From Cohaesibacter haloalkalitolerans (GTDB lineage: Bacteria > Pseudomonadota > Alphaproteobacteria > Rhizobiales > Cohaesibacteraceae), in NCBI RefSeq assembly GCF_003574655.1, contig NZ_QNUM01000004.1, forward strand, positions 310,001 to 374,000: a stretch of 64,000 nucleotides of DNA, in the 5' to 3' direction. A program made the position numbers and the translations under genes. The notes beneath the pieces were generated by a model, which saw only the letters and a program-made list of their open reading frames with translations, did not search any database and was not told where the DNA came from. Shown one piece after another: positions 61,090 to 64,000 of this stretch. How positions within the stretch are numbered: the stretch's first letter is position 1; the number at the start of each line of letters is the position of its first letter.

Positions 61090-62142
61090 ATGTATTTTGC
61101 CAGTGACAACTGGGCCGGAGCATCCGAGCCCATCATGAACGCCTTGGCGCGGCACAGATCCGGCTTTGAGCCCGCCTATGGCGAAGGAGCCCTGAGCGAG
61201 GCGATTGAGAAGAAGTTTCAGGAGATCTTTGAAACCGACTGCACTGTCTTCGTCGTCGCCACGGGAACGGCAGCCAACGCGCTGGCCCTCTCTGCACTCA
61301 CAGGCCCGGCGGGCACGGTCTTCTGTCACAAGGAAGCCCACATCCGGGTTGATGAATGCGGTGCTCCGGAATTCCTCACCTCAGGCGCCCGCATGTGGGG
61401 AATTGACGGCAAATATGGCAAGCTCGATCCGGCAGCGCTGGCAATCGGCTTTCAGGAAGTGCCGCATGGGGTCGTGCACCACGGTCAGCCCAGCGCTGTT
61501 TCGCTGACGCAGGCAACAGAAGTCGGCACTCTCTACAGCATCGACGAAATCACCAGCCTCACGGCACAGGCCAAAAGCAATGGTCTTGCCGTGCATATGG
61601 ATGGTGCCCGCTTTGCCAATGCGCTGGTCTCATTGGGTGTCACGCCCGCTGAAATGACATGGAAGGCCGGGGTCGACGTGCTGTCCTTCGGGGCCACGAA
61701 AAACGGTGCCTGGTGTGCCGAAGCGGTGGTCTTCTTCAACAAGGATTATACGCGCGACTTCATGTATCGCCGCAAACGGGCCGGGCAGCTGTTTTCCAAG
61801 ATGCGCTTTGCGGCTGCCCAGTTCGAGGGCTACTTCGAAAATGACCACTGGCTGGACAATGCCCGCCATTCCAACGCCTTGGCCGCCCGGCTCGCTGATG
61901 GCCTCAACGCCCTTGACCATAGCCGCACCGCCTGGCCCTGCCAGTCAAACGAAGTCTTTGCCATCGTACCAAAGAGCAAGGCCAGCGCCGCAGAAGCTGC
62001 GGGTGCCGTGTTCCATAGCTGGCCAACCTTCGGCCTTGCACCGGAAGACTGCCCGGCAGAAGACGAATGTCTTTTGCGTCTGGTCACATCCTTTGCCACC
62101 ACGAGCGAGGATGTCGACAGCTTTCTTGACTGCATGAAGTAG
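61090..62142 (+). CDS. Low-specificity L-threonine aldolase (beta-eliminating lyase family)
   Basis: PLP enzyme that cleaves L-threonine (and allo-threonine) to glycine and acetaldehyde. Of 350 residues, FASDNWAGASEPIMNAL begins the family, VVATGTAANALALSAL binds the cofactor phosphate, HMDGARFANALVSLG carries the PLP-contacting Asp, and the lysine that forms the Schiff base is in LSFGATKNGAWCAEAV near 200. The frame is open 168 bases upstream, but the chosen ATG follows AAGGAC and matches the family N-terminus. It stands alone, so a role in glycine or threonine catabolism is assumed. Confidence 0.92.
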   Translation: MYFASDNWAGASEPIMNALARHRSGFEPAYGEGALSEAIEKKFQEIFETDCTVFVVATGTAANALALSALTGPAGTVFCHKEAHIRVDECGAPEFLTSGARMWGIDGKYGKLDPAALAIGFQEVPHGVVHHGQPSAVSLTQATEVGTLYSIDEITSLTAQAKSNGLAVHMDGARFANALVSLGVTPAEMTWKAGVDVLSFGATKNGAWCAEAVVFFNKDYTRDFMYRRKRAGQLFSKMRFAAAQFEGYFENDHWLDNARHSNALAARLADGLNALDHSRTAWPCQSNEVFAIVPKSKASAAEAAGAVFHSWPTFGLAPEDCPAEDECLLRLVTSFATTSEDVDSFLDCMK

Positions 62143-62192
62143 CAAGGCCAGCGGCCACCTTTGCGACGGACCGCGCAGCAGGTACGGATAAC

Positions 62193-62225
62193 AAAAAAGC
62201 GCTCGACCTTGCGGAAGAGCGCTTT
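62193..62225 (-). terminator. Terminator of the hsp20 gene
   Basis: AAAGCGCTC/GAGCGCTTT stem with an 11-base loop. On the minus strand it is followed by TTTTTTGTT. It lies about 140 bp beyond the hsp20 stop; read from the plus side, it also follows the aldolase gene but with only a short T-run. Confidence 0.8.
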
Positions 62226-62366
62226 CCTGTGAGAGTGACTGCCGGAAGAAGCGGCATCAAACGAGCTTCCCCCGACACTCGATCTTGGGACGAAGAAGCG
62301 TGGGTAGCCTGTTAAAGGCAACCAGTCGCGCCCGGCCGCGAAAGCCGGGCAGCAATGTGTCGGAGA

Positions 62367-62840
62367 TTAATGCGTTGAGCCTTCGATCACGGTTGGATCG
62401 TTTTCCTTGCCAGAGGAGCGGATCTCGATCTGGCGCGGTTTCATGGCTTCCGGAATCTCGCGTTTGAGATCGATGTGGAGCAGGCCATGTTCCATGCTTG
62501 CCCCTTCAACCAGCATGTAGTCGGCGAGCTGGAACTGACGTTCAAATGCACGGGACGCGATACCGCGGTGCAGATAGTCCTTGTCCTTCTCGGTTTCATC
62601 GACAACCTTTTCACCGGTTACCTTCAAAGTGTTCTGTTTCACTTCGATGGTCAGATCCTTTTCGGAGAATCCGGCAACGGCCATCGAGATCCGATAGGAA
62701 TTCTCGGCCAGACGTTCAATGTTGTAAGGTGGGTAGCTTGGAGCGCTGCTATCCGGGCCGGTTACGGAATCCAGCATCGAGAAGAGCTTGTCGAAACCGA
62801 CGGTAGAGCGATAAAGCGGGGTAAGATCATAGCTACGCAT
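62367..62840 (-). CDS. Hsp20 family small heat-shock protein (IbpA-like)
   Basis: A 157-residue chaperone that holds unfolded proteins as large oligomers. After a ~38-residue N-terminal arm (YDLTPLYRSTVGFDKLFSML), the alpha-crystallin domain (about 40-130) contains YPPYNIERLAENSYRISMAV, DLTIEVKQNTLKVTGEK and YLHRGIASRAFERQFQLAD. The GLLHIDLKREIPE strand includes the IxI-type region, followed by an acidic tail. The chosen ATG has GGAGG eight bases upstream; an earlier frame overlaps the leader. Its leader folds like a ROSE RNA thermometer. Terminator to the left. Confidence 0.95.
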   Translation of the reverse strand: MRSYDLTPLYRSTVGFDKLFSMLDSVTGPDSSAPSYPPYNIERLAENSYRISMAVAGFSEKDLTIEVKQNTLKVTGEKVVDETEKDKDYLHRGIASRAFERQFQLADYMLVEGASMEHGLLHIDLKREIPEAMKPRQIEIRSSGKENDPTVIEGSTH

Positions 62841-62935
62841 GATAAAGTCCTCCTTTGAGCGACAAATGTGCGTTCTTTGCGGTGCCCCTTCCCCCGTTCT
62901 GTGGCAGGAAGGGAATGAAGCCGGAGCCATCTGGC
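62841..62935 (-). promoter_or_regulatory. ROSE-like RNA thermometer in the hsp20 leader
   Basis: The last hairpin pairs GTCGCTC (62863-62857) with GAGGAC (62852-62847), leaving one bulged G opposite the Shine-Dalgarno GGAGG. The TCGCT segment matches the conserved U(U/C)GCU of ROSE elements, whose melting frees the ribosome binding site on heating. Upstream in the leader, a CCCTTCC/GGAAGGG stem and a GGAG/CTCC hairpin provide the additional stems typical of these leaders. Seen directly: the pairing and the bulge; the function is by analogy. Confidence 0.8.
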
Positions 62936-63165
62936 CTCCGACACCAATCGATATGGAAATGCGCCCGGAGCATTTCAAGACCTTCCTGAAATTTTCTCAA
63001 AAATGGCAGAAATATGCCAATAAGAGCAGGCCGCCACACAATCGCCATGTCCTTGAACTCGACATGAACAGCACCTTCCGAATGGGTTCATATGGCTCTT
63101 GCTAACCTGATTTCACAACAACGATGGCAGAACCAAACCCAACTGGAAAAAGGAAAGGCAAGACC

Positions 63166-63864
63166 ATGAAACTGACAGCAATCGCGCTTCCGCTCCTCGT
63201 CGCATTCACCGTTTGCTCGCCAGCAATTGCGCAGGACAACACCCGATATCCGTATCAATATCTGCGCCATGGCCAGACACTTCCGGCCGAGGCAACCCGC
63301 CCCGGCAAGGCAGCCCCTAAGGCCACGCAGAACAAGGCGGCCCCTCGTCAGGGCATCCGGGAGAAGACCGTAGAAAAGAAAATCGTCGAGCGGAAGGTCA
63401 TCCGGCAGACCGTTATCCAGCAGCCTAGAGGTGAAAAGATCCGGCAGGTTGAGCGCAGGCAGCCGCAGGTGGACAACCGTCAGGACCGGATCACCCGTAC
63501 CATTCGCAAGCACGGTTTCTATGACATCAGGAATTTCGTCAAGAGAGGCGATGTCGCTTCACTGACAGCCCGGAACAAGGATGGCATACTCTTCAATCTG
63601 AAGATCGACAGCCGCTCAGGGCTGATCCTGAAGAGCTGGCGGGTCAAGGAAACGCGCCCAGCGCCACGTCACACGGAAAACGGTTGGCGGCCCGGAAGCC
63701 AGCGCCCCAACGCAAATCAGTGGCGCCCAAACAATAACCGGGATTATCGCTATCCCCGTCAGGGCTACTATGAAAACCAGCGCTCGGGAGACGTTCGCTA
63801 CCACGCCTATTACACCCCATACGGCTATTCTCACCGCGACAGGACGCCGTTCTGGTCCTACTGA
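63166..63864 (+). CDS. Secreted PepSY-like basic protein
   Basis: A 232-residue exported protein. Signal peptide MKLTAIALPLLVAFTVCSPAIA, mature start QDNTRYPYQ. Residues about 30-100 are rich in Lys/Arg/Gln (EKTVEKKIVERKVIRQTVIQ). A PepSY-like fold follows at about 105-165 (TRTIRKHGFYDIRNFVKRGD, DGILFNLKIDSRSGLILKSW), and a Tyr/Asn/Arg-rich tail ends YGYSHRDRTPFWSY. Such small proteins are often in the periplasm or cell surface, possibly as inhibitors or structural factors; a role is not known. The chosen ATG follows GGAAAGG; an upstream in-frame ATG is weaker. Confidence 0.75.
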   Translation: MKLTAIALPLLVAFTVCSPAIAQDNTRYPYQYLRHGQTLPAEATRPGKAAPKATQNKAAPRQGIREKTVEKKIVERKVIRQTVIQQPRGEKIRQVERRQPQVDNRQDRITRTIRKHGFYDIRNFVKRGDVASLTARNKDGILFNLKIDSRSGLILKSWRVKETRPAPRHTENGWRPGSQRPNANQWRPNNNRDYRYPRQGYYENQRSGDVRYHAYYTPYGYSHRDRTPFWSY

Positions 63865-63884
63865 TTAAGCCCGACTTTCCCGTC

Positions 63885-63912
63885 TGATCGACCCCGCCCA
63901 AGGGGTCGATCA
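63885..63912. other. Hairpin downstream of the PepSY-like gene
   Basis: Perfect 11-base stem TGATCGACCCC/GGGGTCGATCA with a six-base loop, without a T-run. Probably the 3' end of the preceding transcript. The last 90 bases of the window contain no recognisable feature. Confidence 0.5.
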
Positions 63913-64000
63913 CGCTGCAGAGGCTCCTTCTGTGCGCCACGATCAGGTCCATCAGTGTTAGCCGTGAAAAAACCGCGCCAACCCGATTTTCTCCTCCCAT

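Noticed and set aside
62193..62225. Terminator of the threonine aldolase gene on the plus strand
   Set aside because: The T-run is strong only on the minus strand, so the hairpin is assigned to hsp20; a weaker plus-strand effect is possible.

Overview
The window looks like a chromosomal segment from an alphaproteobacterium, most likely a Hyphomicrobiales (Rhizobiales) member. Taxon markers include a CpdR response regulator, a GapR/UPF0335 protein, DUF1036 next to pyruvate kinase, an Hsp20 gene with a ROSE-like thermometer leader, an mmgR/suhB-like sRNA candidate and a class A RNase P RNA. This placement is inference from gene content; no 16S gene is present. No complete mobile element, prophage or CRISPR array was seen.

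Layout. 1-2.2 kb: start of the division cluster (rsmH, mraZ) on the minus strand with a 10-bp-periodic repeat upstream, then RNase P RNA. 2.2-4.5 kb: a MocR/PdxR-type regulator divergent from a PNPOx-fold flavoprotein, with an operator-like repeat cluster between them. 5-13.2 kb: chemoreceptor, MATE exporter with a glyoxalase-related gene, cell-wall amidase, TerB/J-domain protein, extensin-like lipoprotein, amidase, and an unannotated 25-residue membrane peptide. 13.3-19.2 kb: a methionine-cycle unit (ArsR-methyltransferase fusion, metF, metH) with a perfect 16-bp palindrome at its head. 19.3-28.5 kb: Nudix hydrolase, gapR, DUF1036, pyk, a second chemoreceptor, rpmJ, small unknown genes, an ArsB/NhaD-type transporter and a CBS protein. 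29.1-33.2 kb: a KdsB-like cytidylyltransferase with an atypical histidine phosphatase, then a polar amino-acid ABC transporter. 33.2-35.3 kb: LysR regulator divergent from a YeiH-type exporter.

35.3-45.1 kb holds a seven-gene minus-strand operon: two M20 hydrolases, a complete peptide/nickel-type ABC importer and an M24-fold hydrolase, with a divergent GntR/UTRA regulator and a 21-bp inverted repeat between them. The M24 protein and the distal M20 protein lack several metal ligands, which makes this the best candidate for an uncharacterised catabolic system. 46.1-50.6 kb: a TetR regulator with two identical 13-bp palindromes, a YiaAB protein and a 1132-residue LplT-PlsC-acyl-ACP synthetase fusion. 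50.7-58 kb: WYL regulator/GST pair, DoxX, an OpgD-like glucan protein and a SulP transporter. 58.0-58.6 kb: a small gene graveyard against tRNA-Val, including what reads as the N-terminus of a Cas3 HD nuclease truncated before its HD motif. 58.8-64 kb: cpdR, N-formylglutamate amidohydrolase, the sRNA candidate, threonine aldolase, hsp20 with its ROSE-like leader, and a secreted PepSY-like protein.

Functional themes are membrane and envelope maintenance (rsmH/mraZ, amidase, OpgD, Aas fusion), methionine recycling, uptake of amino acids and peptides, and stress or RNA-based control. All calls rest on reading the sequence and family knowledge; no database search was run.
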